Positions 6,631 to 15,560 are shown, counted from the stretch's first letter. The stretch: DNA of 22,646 bases from Flavobacterium sp. UBA7680 (GCF_002482975.1 NZ_DLHA01000033.1:1-22646); one strand, 5' to 3'. The notes: generated from the letters alone by a model not told the origin. Program-made: numbers and translations.

Positions 6631-9147
6631 ATGGCAAAGAATTTAGTAATAGTGGAATCACCTGCAAAGGCGAAAACGATCGAGAAATTTCTTGGGAGCG
6701 ATTTTCAGGTGGAGTCAAGTTATGGTCACATAGCCGACTTACCATCAAAGGAAATAGGGGTAGATGTAGAGAATGGTTTTAAACCTAAATATGAAGTTTC
6801 TCCGGATAAAAAAGCTTTGGTAAGTAAACTTAAGACACTATCTAAAAATGCCGAAATGGTTTGGTTAGCAAGTGATGAGGACCGCGAAGGAGAAGCTATT
6901 TCATGGCACTTGGCGGAAGAACTGAAACTGGATACAAAAAAAACAAAGCGAATTGTTTTTCATGAAATTACCAAATCTGCGATTCTTAAAGCAATCGAGA
7001 ATCCAAGAGAAATTGATTATAATTTAGTAAACGCACAACAGGCACGTCGTGTTTTGGATCGTTTAGTAGGTTACGAATTATCTCCGGTTTTATGGAGAAA
7101 AATCAAAGGCGGACTTTCTGCTGGTCGTGTACAGTCTGTTTCTGTACGTTTGATTGTGGAGAGAGAACGCGAAATTCAAAGTTTCAATGCTGTTGCAACC
7201 TATTCAATTGTTGCCGAATTTGTAAACGAAGCAGGAAAAGCTTTTAAAGCAAAACTTCCAAAAAATTTCAATACTAAAAAAGAAGCCGAAGATTTCTTAA
7301 ATCAAAACATCGGTTCTAAATATAAGGTAGCTGATTTAGAAACTAAACCTACCAAAAAATCGCCAACAGCACCTTTTACAACTTCTACGCTTCAACAGGA
7401 AGCAGCAAGAAAATTGTATTTGCCAGTTGGAATCACAATGCAGTTAGCACAGCGTTTGTACGAAGCCGGACTTATTACTTATATGAGAACTGACTCGGTG
7501 AATCTTTCAAAAGATGCAATGGACGCGGCTGAGGCAGAAATTATAAAATCTTACGGAAAAGAGTTTTCAAAACCGAGAACTTTTGCAACAAAAAGTAAAG
7601 GTGCACAAGAAGCGCACGAAGCAATTCGTCCTACTGATATGTCACGTCATACTGTAAATATTGATCGTGATCAGGCTCGTTTGTATGATTTGATCTGGAA
7701 AAGAACATTAGCTTCGCAAATGAGCGATGCACAATTAGAAAGAACAAATGTGAAAATTGAAGCTGATAATCACAGCGAAATTTTTGCAGCTTCGGGAGAA
7801 GTTTTACTTTTTGAAGGTTTCTTAAAAGTATACCTTGAAGGTCACGATGATGACGAAGAAGAACAAGAAGGAATGCTTCCTGCATTAAAAGTAAACGAAA
7901 AACTGGCTAACAATTATATTACAGCTACAGAACGATATTCAAGACCGCCTTCAAGATATACTGAAGCATCTTTAGTAAAAAAATTAGAGGAACTTGGAAT
8001 CGGGCGTCCGTCTACTTATGCACCAACAATTTCTACAATTATCAACAGAAATTATGTTGAAAAAGGGACGCTTGAAGGTCAGGAACGTAAATATACGCAG
8101 CTTACTTTGCAAAATAGTAAAGTAGGAGAGAAGGTTTTAAAAGAAAATACAGGTTCAGATAAAGGAAAATTAGTTCCAACAGATATTGGAACTATTGTAA
8201 CAGATTTCTTAGTTAAGAACTTCGGAAATATTTTAGATTATAATTTTACTGCAAAAGTAGAACAGGATTTTGATGAAATTGCCGAAGGAAATATTGACTG
8301 GGCAATCATGATGCAGGATTTTTACAATAAATTTCACCCAAATGTAAAAGAAGTTGAGGCAAATGCTGAACGTGAAAGCGGTGAAAGAATTCTGGGTAAA
8401 GATGCTGACGGAAGACAGGTTTCTGTTCGTTTAGGAAAATTTGGACCAATGGCTCAAATTGGAGAAGCAGACGACGAAGATAAAAAGTTTGCCAGCTTAA
8501 TGGCAGATCAAAACATTGGAAATATTACCCTTGAAGAAGCTTTGAATTTATTCTTACTTCCTAAAACTTTAGGAGATTATAAAGGAGAAGAAGTAGAAGT
8601 TAGCAACGGTCGTTATGGTCCTTATGTTCGTCACGGAAGTGTGTTTATTTCATTGCCTAGAGGGGAAGATCCTTTGAATGTTACTAAAGAAAGAGCACAG
8701 GAATTAATTGACGAAAAAGCTGTTGCCGATGCTCCAATTGCTGTTTACAAAGGAGAAGCTGTTCAAAAAGGAGTGGGACGTTTTGGTCCTTTCATTAAAT
8801 GGAATGGTCTTTTTGTAAATGTTAGTAAAAAATACAATTTTGATAATTTATCACAGGCTGATGTTGAGGAATTAATTGAAGATAAATTACAAAAAAACAT
8901 AGATAAAGTTCTTCACAATTGGGAAGACGAAGGAATTTTGGTTGAAAAAGCGCGCTGGGGACGCTCGGTTATTACTAAAGGTAAAATCAAAATTGAGTTG
9001 AGCAAAGATGTTGATGCAACAAAGTTAACATTGGCCGAAGTTCAGGAAATGATCGAGAAAAAAGCACCGGCTAAAAAGACCGCTGCAAAGAAAACGACAG
9101 CAGCAAAAAAAGCACCAGCAAAAAAAACAGCAGCAAAAAAGAAATAA
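6631..9147 (+). CDS. topA: DNA topoisomerase I (type IA), cysteine-free with Lys/Ala-rich tail
   Basis: TopA relaxes negative supercoils by transient single-strand cleavage. The 838-residue protein begins MAKNLVIVESPAKAKTIEKF, the typical start of a TOPRIM domain. Acidic metal-binding residues lie at D82, D84 and E86 (SDEDREGE), and the catalytic tyrosine is Y284 in GLITYMRTDS. The active-site region AGRVQSVSVRLIVERE (about 164-179) is intact. The C-terminal part has no CxxC zinc ribbons; in fact the whole protein lacks cysteine. It instead carries topoisomerase C-terminal repeats with GRYGPYVRHG and GRFGPFIKWNG. The last 30 residues are a histone-H1-like run of KKxAAKK/PAKK units, probably for nonspecific DNA binding. 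The 6631 ATG is preferred because a longer TTG start would overlap the -7 box. An arginase-like gene follows after 3 nt. Confidence 0.95.
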   Translation: MAKNLVIVESPAKAKTIEKFLGSDFQVESSYGHIADLPSKEIGVDVENGFKPKYEVSPDKKALVSKLKTLSKNAEMVWLASDEDREGEAISWHLAEELKLDTKKTKRIVFHEITKSAILKAIENPREIDYNLVNAQQARRVLDRLVGYELSPVLWRKIKGGLSAGRVQSVSVRLIVEREREIQSFNAVATYSIVAEFVNEAGKAFKAKLPKNFNTKKEAEDFLNQNIGSKYKVADLETKPTKKSPTAPFTTSTLQQEAARKLYLPVGITMQLAQRLYEAGLITYMRTDSVNLSKDAMDAAEAEIIKSYGKEFSKPRTFATKSKGAQEAHEAIRPTDMSRHTVNIDRDQARLYDLIWKRTLASQMSDAQLERTNVKIEADNHSEIFAASGEVLLFEGFLKVYLEGHDDDEEEQEGMLPALKVNEKLANNYITATERYSRPPSRYTEASLVKKLEELGIGRPSTYAPTISTIINRNYVEKGTLEGQERKYTQLTLQNSKVGEKVLKENTGSDKGKLVPTDIGTIVTDFLVKNFGNILDYNFTAKVEQDFDEIAEGNIDWAIMMQDFYNKFHPNVKEVEANAERESGERILGKDADGRQVSVRLGKFGPMAQIGEADDEDKKFASLMADQNIGNITLEEALNLFLLPKTLGDYKGEEVEVSNGRYGPYVRHGSVFISLPRGEDPLNVTKERAQELIDEKAVADAPIAVYKGEAVQKGVGRFGPFIKWNGLFVNVSKKYNFDNLSQADVEELIEDKLQKNIDKVLHNWEDEGILVEKARWGRSVITKGKIKIELSKDVDATKLTLAEVQEMIEKKAPAKKTAAKKTTAAKKAPAKKTAAKKK

Positions 9148-9150
9148 AGA

Positions 9151-10302
9151 ATGGAATTTGATTTTCTAGAGCCTTTAAATGATGGAATTTTAAAATTCAT
9201 TAGTTCATTGTCTTCACAAGAACTGGGAAGTAAAATTGTTTTACATACTCAGGATCAATTTCCGGATATTAGTAAAATTAACATTGCAATTGTTGGTGTT
9301 TTAGAAGACCGACGCAATATTAACATGGTTAATGAAGTTAATCTTACTACAGTTCGTAAAAAGCTATATGGAATGTTTCCTGGAAATTGGGACACTTCAA
9401 TTGCTGATTTAGGAGATATCCTTGCTGGAGATTCTGTAGAGGATACTTATTTTGCAGTTAAAAAGGTAACTTCTGCATTAATTAAAAATAAAGTCATTCC
9501 TATAGTTCTAGGAGGTTCGCAGGATTTGACATACGCTTTATATCGCGCATACGATGATTTAGAGCAAATGGTAAATATGGTTGCCGTAGATAACAGATTT
9601 GATTTTGGGAAAGAAGATGAAACAGTTTCGGCTAATTCATACTTAACAAAAATCATAATTGATGAGCCTAATAATCTGTTCAATTACTGTAATATAGGAT
9701 ATCAAACGTACTATAATTCGCAGGAAGAAATTGATTTAATTGAAAAATTGTTTTTTGATGCTTACCGTTTAGGTGAAATCTCAAACAAAATAGCGCTGGC
9801 AGAGCCTGTTTTTAGAGATGCTGATTTAGTTAGTATCGATTTAAATTCGGTAAAGTCTTCAGCTTCAGGAAATACTATTACATTTGAGCCAAATGGTTTC
9901 AACGGAAAAGAGATTTGTTCTTTGGCAAGATATGCCGGGATTAGCGATAAAGTGTCTTCTTTTGGAGTATTTAATCATAATAGTACAGCTGCAGAAGCGC
10001 CTATTATTGCTCAGATTGTTTGGTATTTTATTGAAGGATATCATTATCGTTCAAAGGAATACCCATTTGGAAGCAGAACAAATTATTTAAAATATATTGT
10101 TCCTTTAGAAGAGGAAGAATTGGTTTTTTATAAAAGTGATAAAACAGAGCGTTGGTGGATCGAGATTCCATTTGAAACAAACGGCAGCAATAAACTAAAA
10201 AGAAATACGTTATTACCGTGTTCTTATGAAGAATATTTGAGCGCTTGTAATCAAGAATTGCCAGAAAGATGGTGGAAAGCACAGCGAAAAAACGCTTTGT
10301 AG
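9151..10302 (+). CDS. Arginase/formimidoylglutamase-fold protein with degraded metal site (likely pseudoenzyme)
   Basis: The fold resembles the ureohydrolase (arginase, agmatinase, formimidoylglutamase) family, but the dinuclear manganese site is damaged. The usual GGDH motif reads GGSQD (121-125), the usual DAHxD reads DNRFD (147-151), and the usual SxDxDxxDP reads SIDLN followed by SVKSS (228-237). The late glutamate motif (EvNP type) reads FGVFNHN (271-277). Thus both metal-ligand histidines and at least two aspartate or glutamate ligands are replaced, while the framework is kept. At 383 residues it is longer than typical arginases, with an extra C-terminal segment containing two WW pairs (335-336 and 374-375). 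I see no signal peptide. It starts 3 nt after topA and is probably cotranscribed with it, and it lies directly upstream of gldKLMN. I recall arginase-like genes beside gldK in related flavobacteria but cannot verify that here. Its function is unknown; a binding or scaffolding role is inference. Confidence 0.75.
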   Translation: MEFDFLEPLNDGILKFISSLSSQELGSKIVLHTQDQFPDISKINIAIVGVLEDRRNINMVNEVNLTTVRKKLYGMFPGNWDTSIADLGDILAGDSVEDTYFAVKKVTSALIKNKVIPIVLGGSQDLTYALYRAYDDLEQMVNMVAVDNRFDFGKEDETVSANSYLTKIIIDEPNNLFNYCNIGYQTYYNSQEEIDLIEKLFFDAYRLGEISNKIALAEPVFRDADLVSIDLNSVKSSASGNTITFEPNGFNGKEICSLARYAGISDKVSSFGVFNHNSTAAEAPIIAQIVWYFIEGYHYRSKEYPFGSRTNYLKYIVPLEEEELVFYKSDKTERWWIEIPFETNGSNKLKRNTLLPCSYEEYLSACNQELPERWWKAQRKNAL

Positions 10303-10461
10303 AAGAAAATTTTAATGAAAATCTTAATTTTTTCAAGTTTTTCAAAATATAGTTAAAAAATTTAGTAAGATAAGGTTTATATATTATAAAATTTAACGTT
10401 TTACGTCGATTTTTTTAATCAGTTTGTCGATGAAATATTTTTTTTTTATTTTATTTAACAT

Positions 10462-10469
10462 TATTTTTG
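10462..10469 (+). promoter_or_regulatory. Candidate -7 box of the gldK operon
   Basis: TATTTTTG fits TAnnTTTG and lies about 97 nt before the gldK start in a 263-nt AT-rich gap. No well-spaced -33 box is evident: the nearest TTTG, at 10423-10426, is 35 nt away. TAGTATTG at 10493-10500, with TTTG at 10466-10469, is an alternative. The rest of the gap shows no gene or strong terminator. Confidence 0.35.
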
Positions 10470-10565
10470 AACGGTAAAATAAATTTCGCAAGTAGTATTG
10501 TTTTTTAGATAAATAATAAATACGTTTACGGACTTTTAATAATGAATAGATAATCCCAAATTTAT

Positions 10566-11969
10566 ATGAAGAAGTTTATTGCATTTGCAGCAATGTTAAC
10601 ACTAGTAATCGGCTGTGGTAAGTCAGGTGACAAAGGTGAATTAGTTGGTGTTACAGGAGGGAAATGGCATCCCGAGAAGCCTTATGGAATGACATTAGTT
10701 CCGGGTGGATCTTTTATCATGGGTAAATCAGATGCTGATTTAGCTAACGTAGAAGATGCTCCGACTAAAACAGTAACAGTTAGGTCATTTTATATGGACG
10801 AAACTGAGATTACTAACAGTGAGTACCGTCAATTCGTAGAATGGGTAAAAGATTCTACAATGAGAGTGCGTCTTGCTATTTTGGCTGATGAAACTGGTCA
10901 AAAAAGTACTGGTGGTAAAGGTGCTAAAGGAGGAAGTATATCTGATTATGCATTTAATGATTCTGAGCCGGATAAAATGACAGCTTACGATAAATATATG
11001 TATGATAACTACTATAGTGTAGGGACAAAAGATGATCCGTATGCTGGTAGAAAATTAAACAAAAAAGTTAAGTTAATTAGAGATACTAAAGCTTACCCAG
11101 ATGAGTATTATGCTGAAGTAATGGATTCTATGTATTTACCAATTGAAGAATCATACAATGGTTTAAGAACAATTGACGTAAATAAATTGAAATTCCGTTA
11201 TTCTTGGATGGATATTCAGGCTGCTGCAAAAGCTAAAGTTGGAAAAAGAAAAGACTTCGTTAAAACTGAGCAAGTTAGTGTTTACCCAGATACTACAGTT
11301 TGGATTAAAGATTTCGCATATTCATATAATGAGCCAATGCATAATGATTATTTCTGGCATAAAGCTTATGGAGATTATCCAGTAGTAGGTGTAACTTGGA
11401 AACAAGCTAAAGCATTCTGTGCTTGGAGAACTTTAAACAAAAACAGCTACATTAAATCTAAGAAAAAAGGACGTGACCTAGTTAACGCATTCAGACTTCC
11501 AACAGAAGCAGAATGGGAGTATGCTGCAAGAGGTGGTCTGGAATCTGGTACTTATCCTTGGGGAGGTCCTTACACTAAGAGTGACAGAGGATGTTTCATG
11601 GCAAACTTTAAGCCTAACAGAGGAGATTATGCTGCCGATGAAGCTTTATATACTGTTGAAGCAAAATCTTACGAACAAAACGGATACGGATTATATAACA
11701 TGGCAGGAAACGTTTCAGAGTGGACAGATTCAGCTTACAATCCAAACGCATACGAGTATGTTTCTACAATGAACCCTAACGTAATTGACGGAAAGAACCA
11801 AAGAAAAGTGGTTCGTGGAGGATCTTGGAAAGACGTTGCTTACTTCCTACAAGTAAGTACTCGTGATCACGAATATGCTGATTCTGCAAGAAGTTATATC
11901 GGTTTCAGAACTGTACAAGATTACATGGGAACTCAAGTAACTGGAAACGGAACTGGTAAAAAGAAATAG
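10566..11969 (+). CDS. gldK: Type IX secretion / gliding motility lipoprotein GldK
   Basis: GldK (PorK in Porphyromonas) is an outer-membrane lipoprotein that, with GldN, forms the large periplasmic ring of the T9SS. The 467-residue precursor has a lipoprotein signal with the lipidated cysteine at residue 17 (MLTLVIGCGKSG). The rest is a formylglycine-generating-enzyme (SUMF1) type domain: an N-terminal GMTLVPGGSFIMG (about 39-51), then PVVGVTWKQAKAFCAW, FRLPTEAEWEYAARGG, NMAGNVSEWTDSAY and VVRGGSWKD. The catalytic cysteine pair of true FGE enzymes is not evident in the C-terminal part, which is consistent with a structural role. It is the first of four same-strand genes, 72 nt before gldL, in the conserved K-L-M-N order, and lies downstream of a possible long leader. 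Confidence 0.96.
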   Translation: MKKFIAFAAMLTLVIGCGKSGDKGELVGVTGGKWHPEKPYGMTLVPGGSFIMGKSDADLANVEDAPTKTVTVRSFYMDETEITNSEYRQFVEWVKDSTMRVRLAILADETGQKSTGGKGAKGGSISDYAFNDSEPDKMTAYDKYMYDNYYSVGTKDDPYAGRKLNKKVKLIRDTKAYPDEYYAEVMDSMYLPIEESYNGLRTIDVNKLKFRYSWMDIQAAAKAKVGKRKDFVKTEQVSVYPDTTVWIKDFAYSYNEPMHNDYFWHKAYGDYPVVGVTWKQAKAFCAWRTLNKNSYIKSKKKGRDLVNAFRLPTEAEWEYAARGGLESGTYPWGGPYTKSDRGCFMANFKPNRGDYAADEALYTVEAKSYEQNGYGLYNMAGNVSEWTDSAYNPNAYEYVSTMNPNVIDGKNQRKVVRGGSWKDVAYFLQVSTRDHEYADSARSYIGFRTVQDYMGTQVTGNGTGKKK

Positions 11970-12041
11970 TAATTTATAATTCAATCAATACAATAACCAA
12001 ATCGAATCTATTTTAAAATTAAAACCTAAAAAAAAATTATT

Positions 12042-12686
12042 ATGGCATTATTAAGTAAAAAAGCAATGAATTTCGCTTATGGTATGGGAGCGGCAGTAGT
12101 AATCGTTGGAGCATTATTCAAAATTACTCACTTTGAAATTGGACCATTAACAGGAACAGTTATGCTTTCAGTTGGTTTATTAACTGAGGCGTTAATCTTC
12201 GCGTTATCTGCTTTTGAACCAGTTGAAGACGAGTTAGATTGGACTCTTGTTTACCCAGAATTAGCTAACGGACAAGCTAGAAAAAAAGCGGATAAACCTG
12301 AAACAACTGATGCCCAAGGATTATTATCTCAAAAATTAGATGCAATGTTGAAAGAAGCTAAAGTTGACGGTGAGTTAATGGCAAGCTTAGGAAACAGCAT
12401 CAAAAACTTCGAAGGAGCTGCTAAAGCAATTTCTCCAACAGTTGACTCTATTGCAGGACAAAAGAAATATTCTGAAGAATTATCTGTTGCTGCTGCTCAA
12501 ATGGAATCATTAAACAGTTTATACAAAGTACAATTAGAAAGTGCAGCAAGAAATGCTGAAGCTAATAAAGAAATCGCTGATAACGCATCTAAATTAAAAG
12601 AACAAATGGCGTCTATGACTGCAAACATTGCTTCTTTAAATAGTGTTTATGGTGGTATGCTTTCTGCAATGAGTAACAAAGGATAA
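12042..12686 (+). CDS. gldL: Gliding motor / T9SS inner-membrane stator-like protein GldL
   Basis: GldL is the inner-membrane half of the GldLM rotary motor that converts proton-motive force into T9SS and gliding energy. The 214-residue protein has two N-terminal membrane helices (about 11-27 and 36-57) separated by a short loop. H30 lies at the end of the first helix. E49 in the second helix (GLLTEALIF) is the membrane glutamate known to be critical in the flavobacterial motor. The remaining 150 residues are cytoplasmic and strongly helical (coiled coil about 100-210). An A-rich stretch precedes the ATG instead of a Shine-Dalgarno sequence, as is usual in this phylum. A stem-loop follows before gldM. 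Known complexes have five GldL to two GldM, so differential expression would make sense. Confidence 0.96.
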   Translation: MALLSKKAMNFAYGMGAAVVIVGALFKITHFEIGPLTGTVMLSVGLLTEALIFALSAFEPVEDELDWTLVYPELANGQARKKADKPETTDAQGLLSQKLDAMLKEAKVDGELMASLGNSIKNFEGAAKAISPTVDSIAGQKKYSEELSVAAAQMESLNSLYKVQLESAARNAEANKEIADNASKLKEQMASMTANIASLNSVYGGMLSAMSNKG

Positions 12687-12730
12687 TTAGTTTTTAACTA
12701 TTATATTAAAATTATTAATAAGAACTAATT
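12685..12730 (+). promoter_or_regulatory. Stem-loop between gldL and gldM
   Basis: AATTAGTTTTTA (12685-12696) can pair with TAAGAACTAATT (12719-12730) over 12 bp including one G-U wobble, leaving a 22-nt AT-rich loop. It overlaps the last base of the gldL stop and ends 8 nt before the gldM ATG at 12739. There is no T run after it, so it is not a classical terminator. A role in mRNA stability or in gldM translation is inference. Confidence 0.45.
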
Positions 12731-12738
12731 AGAAAAAA

Positions 12739-14280
12739 ATGGCAGGAGGAAAATTAACCCCTAGACAGAAGATGATTAACCTGATGTATCTGGTTTTCAT
12801 CGCGATGTTAGCAATGAACGTATCAAAAGAAGTAATTTCTGCTTTTGGTTTGATGAATGAAAAATTTGAAGCTGCAAACACTACTTCAGTTACAACAAAC
12901 GAAGGCTTACTACAATCTTTAGATCAAAAGGCTGCTGAAGCAAAAGGAGAATTCATCACTGCAGCAGAAACTGCTCACAAAGTTGAAACAATCTCAAAAG
13001 AATTTTACGATTATATCGGTACTTTAAAAGCTCAGTCTATCAAAGGATTTGAGGTTGAAAAAGAAACTGGAAAACTACCATACGAAGCTATGGATAGAGG
13101 TGATAACATCGACGACTGGTTTACAGGAGACGGTTACACTAAAAAAGGTAATGAAATCATCGCTAAAATCGAAAAGTATAAAGCAGATTTAAAAGCTGCT
13201 TTAGGAACAGATAAAAAGTATGCTAACATTATTGCAGAAGTTGATAAGAAATTTGATGTTTCTGAAGTAAAAAACAAAGAAGGTATAAAAGAAAAATACT
13301 TAGCTTACCACTTTAAAGGTTTCCCTGCAATCGCATCTGCTGCTAAACTTTCAGCTTGGCAAAATGACGTTAAAAAAGCAGAAACTGATGTTTACAACAG
13401 TGCTTTAGGAAAAGCTGCAGTTGCTGCTGCTTCTTATAGCAACTACCAAGCAATTGTAGTTTTAGATAAAAATGCTTATTTCCAAGGAGAAAAAGTTACA
13501 GGTAAAGTAGTTTTAGGTCGTTATGACGAAAACACAAAACCAACTTCATTCCAAGGTCCTGGACAAATTGTTAACGGACAAGCTGTTATCTCTTTAACTG
13601 CTGGTGGTGTAGGTGAACAAAACATTAATGGTCAATTTACTTTCTTAGAAGACGGTAAAAACATTCCATTAAAATTTAAAGGAACTTACGTTGTAGTTCC
13701 AAGACCAAACTCAGCTACGATTTCTGCTGATAAAATGAATGTAGTGTATAGAGGAGTTGTTAACCCAATCTCTGTATCATTTGCAGGAGTTGATGCTAAC
13801 AAAATTTCTGCTAGCGCTCCAGGATTATCTTCAGCTGGTAAACCAGGTAAATATAACATGAGCCCAGGTTCAGGAACAGAAGCTACAATTTCTGTAACAG
13901 GAACATTACCAAACGGAGATAAAGTTACTGATAAGAAATCATTCAGAATTAAAGGTATTCCTGGACCAACAGGAACAATTAGAGGTGAGATGGGTGTTGT
14001 TAAAGGACCTAGATCTAACTTAGAAATTGCTACTATTGGTGCTAAATTACTTGATTTTGATTTTGAAGTTGGTTTAGATGTTGTTGGATTTAACATGAAA
14101 ATTGCTGGACAGCCTACAGTTGTTGTTACTGGTAATAGATTAAATGCACAATGTAAGCAAGTACTTTCAAGAGCAGGTAAAGGAGATCAAGTTACTATTT
14201 CTGAAATTAAAACTAAACTTGTTGGAGCTGGTAGTTATTTATTACCAAGAACTGCTCCGGTAATTTATGAAATACAATAA
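12739..14280 (+). CDS. gldM: Gliding motor / T9SS periplasm-spanning protein GldM
   Basis: GldM is the second subunit of the GldLM motor: a dimer anchored in the inner membrane by one helix, extending through the periplasm to the GldK/GldN ring. The 513-residue protein starts MAGGKLTPRQKMINLMY, with a short cytoplasmic tip containing R9, and a single membrane helix at about 13-31. The periplasmic part begins with a helical domain (about 35-225, rich in Lys, Glu and Ala) and continues into beta-rich immunoglobulin-like domains (about 225-513), matching the known D1 to D4 arrangement. The C-terminal region (PRPNSATISADKMNVVYRGV, about 317-336, onward) is typical. It is 52 nt from gldL and 44 nt from gldN. 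No defects are apparent. Confidence 0.96.
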   Translation: MAGGKLTPRQKMINLMYLVFIAMLAMNVSKEVISAFGLMNEKFEAANTTSVTTNEGLLQSLDQKAAEAKGEFITAAETAHKVETISKEFYDYIGTLKAQSIKGFEVEKETGKLPYEAMDRGDNIDDWFTGDGYTKKGNEIIAKIEKYKADLKAALGTDKKYANIIAEVDKKFDVSEVKNKEGIKEKYLAYHFKGFPAIASAAKLSAWQNDVKKAETDVYNSALGKAAVAAASYSNYQAIVVLDKNAYFQGEKVTGKVVLGRYDENTKPTSFQGPGQIVNGQAVISLTAGGVGEQNINGQFTFLEDGKNIPLKFKGTYVVVPRPNSATISADKMNVVYRGVVNPISVSFAGVDANKISASAPGLSSAGKPGKYNMSPGSGTEATISVTGTLPNGDKVTDKKSFRIKGIPGPTGTIRGEMGVVKGPRSNLEIATIGAKLLDFDFEVGLDVVGFNMKIAGQPTVVVTGNRLNAQCKQVLSRAGKGDQVTISEIKTKLVGAGSYLLPRTAPVIYEIQ

Positions 14281-14324
14281 TTAAGTACTGAAATCTTCAG
14301 TCAATATCTTATAATAATACCACG

Positions 14325-15314
14325 ATGAAAGTAAGAAATTTTTTAATAGCTATTGTTCTAATCGCTGGAGGTTTTGCTTCTAATGCGCAATCAAATTTGC
14401 TTAATGCAAAAACGCCTGCCCAAATTGGGCTTAAAACTCCTGCGCAACTTATCTCTGATAATGATAAGCCTTTAGCTTACGGTTATGTTGATGATAGAGA
14501 TATCTTGATGGGTAAAACAACTTGGGAGATTATTGACTTAAATGAAAAGATCAACTTCCCTATGTATTTTCCAGTAGATACTGCTAATATTGGTTCTGAT
14601 AGACGTTCATTATATGATGTTTTGACGAAAGCCGTTAGAAAAGGCAAAATAACTGAGGTTTATTCTGATAGTTATTTCAATACTAAAAAATCTATGAAAG
14701 ACATCGAAGGTGCTTTATCTCGTATTGACACAACAGATGCTGGTAGAGAACTTATCAACCAATACCCAGATGACTATAAAGCACGTGTTGTTAAGAAAAA
14801 AGTAGTTACTGGTACTGGTAAAAAGAAAGTTGTTACTTATGTAGACGAAACGGTTGGACCAACAAGAACAGTTCCTGCTGAATATATCTTAAAGCAAGAT
14901 CTTACTGCTGCAGATGTTACTCAGTATAAAATTAAAGGATACTGGTATTTTGATAAACGTCAAAGTGAATTAAAATATCGTTTACTTGGAATTTGTCCTG
15001 TAACTCCAGACGTTTATACTATGAATAGTGACGAAAAGGATTATATCGAATTATTCTGGGTTTTCTTCCCAAATGCGAGAGCGGTGCTTCATGATGCAAA
15101 AGCTTTCAACGATAGTAATTCAGCTCTTCCAATTTCTTTCGATCAGATTTTGAATTCAAGACGTTTTAATGCGATTGTCTATAAAGAAGAAAACTTGTAC
15201 CAAGATCGTGAGATCAAAGAATACATGAAAGATAACGCTCAAAATCAGTTATTAGAATCTGAAAGAGTAAAAGAGAAGATTCGTAACTTCGAACAAGATA
15301 TGTGGAACTACTAA
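14325..15314 (+). CDS. gldN: T9SS ring protein GldN
   Basis: GldN (PorN) is a periplasmic protein that partners with GldK to form the T9SS ring contacted by GldM. The 329-residue precursor has a signal peptide (MKVRNFLIAIVLIAGG, cleavage probably after SNAQ near residue 22). The mature region shows the GldN hallmarks DNDKPLAYGYVDDRD, TTWEIIDLNEKINFP, KGYWYFDKRQSELKYRLLGI and the C-terminal ERVKEKIRNFEQDMWNY. It ends the gldKLMN unit and is followed by a strong hairpin terminator. The next gene, gldO, encodes a protein differing at roughly 35 positions by hand count. In F. johnsoniae the two paralogues are known to be partly redundant; that is assumed, not shown, here. Confidence 0.95.
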   Translation: MKVRNFLIAIVLIAGGFASNAQSNLLNAKTPAQIGLKTPAQLISDNDKPLAYGYVDDRDILMGKTTWEIIDLNEKINFPMYFPVDTANIGSDRRSLYDVLTKAVRKGKITEVYSDSYFNTKKSMKDIEGALSRIDTTDAGRELINQYPDDYKARVVKKKVVTGTGKKKVVTYVDETVGPTRTVPAEYILKQDLTAADVTQYKIKGYWYFDKRQSELKYRLLGICPVTPDVYTMNSDEKDYIELFWVFFPNARAVLHDAKAFNDSNSALPISFDQILNSRRFNAIVYKEENLYQDREIKEYMKDNAQNQLLESERVKEKIRNFEQDMWNY

Positions 15315-15337
15315 GTTCTAAAATTAAATAATAAGAG

Positions 15338-15373
15338 AAACTCTTACTGCTAACGTAGTAAGAGTTTTTTTTT
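15338..15373 (+). terminator. Intrinsic terminator after gldN
   Basis: AAACTCTTACT (15338-15348) pairs perfectly with AGTAAGAGTTT (15357-15367), extended inward by a G-T wobble and a C-G pair around a 4-nt loop. A run of nine Ts (15365-15373) follows. The same CTCTTACT stem closes the gldO gene. Confidence 0.88.
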
Positions 15374-15462
15374 GATCAGATCTCAACACTTTTTTAATAC
15401 TTTCTTATATAAAATTTTATTGAGCTATAGATTTTTCAAAAAATAGAATAGTAGAGAAAGAT

Positions 15463-15492
15463 ATTACAAAAGCCATGATTTTGGTTTGTAAT
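15463..15492 (+). repeat. Imperfect palindrome upstream of gldO
   Basis: ATTACAAA (15463-15470) and TTTGTAAT (15485-15492) are perfect inverted repeats, and CC (15473-15474) and GG (15483-15484) extend the pairing inside. It lies in the 343-nt gldN-gldO gap, about 70 nt before the candidate gldO -7 box. It could be an operator or a relic of a hairpin. Confidence 0.45.
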
Positions 15493-15560
15493 ACTCATAT
15501 TTACAGTGTTTTGTGAATTATTTATTGTATGTTAGCTAAACGTTAATTAAATTTAATTTT

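Noticed and set aside
10028..10345. Minus-strand open frame of 105 codons overlapping the end of the arginase-like gene
   Set aside because: It is mostly antisense to a well-supported coding region, and it has no recognisable domain and no promoter-like box.
12685..12730. Terminator between gldL and gldM
   Set aside because: The stem is AT-rich and not followed by a T run, and gldM needs to be expressed with gldL. It is kept as a possible mRNA structure only.
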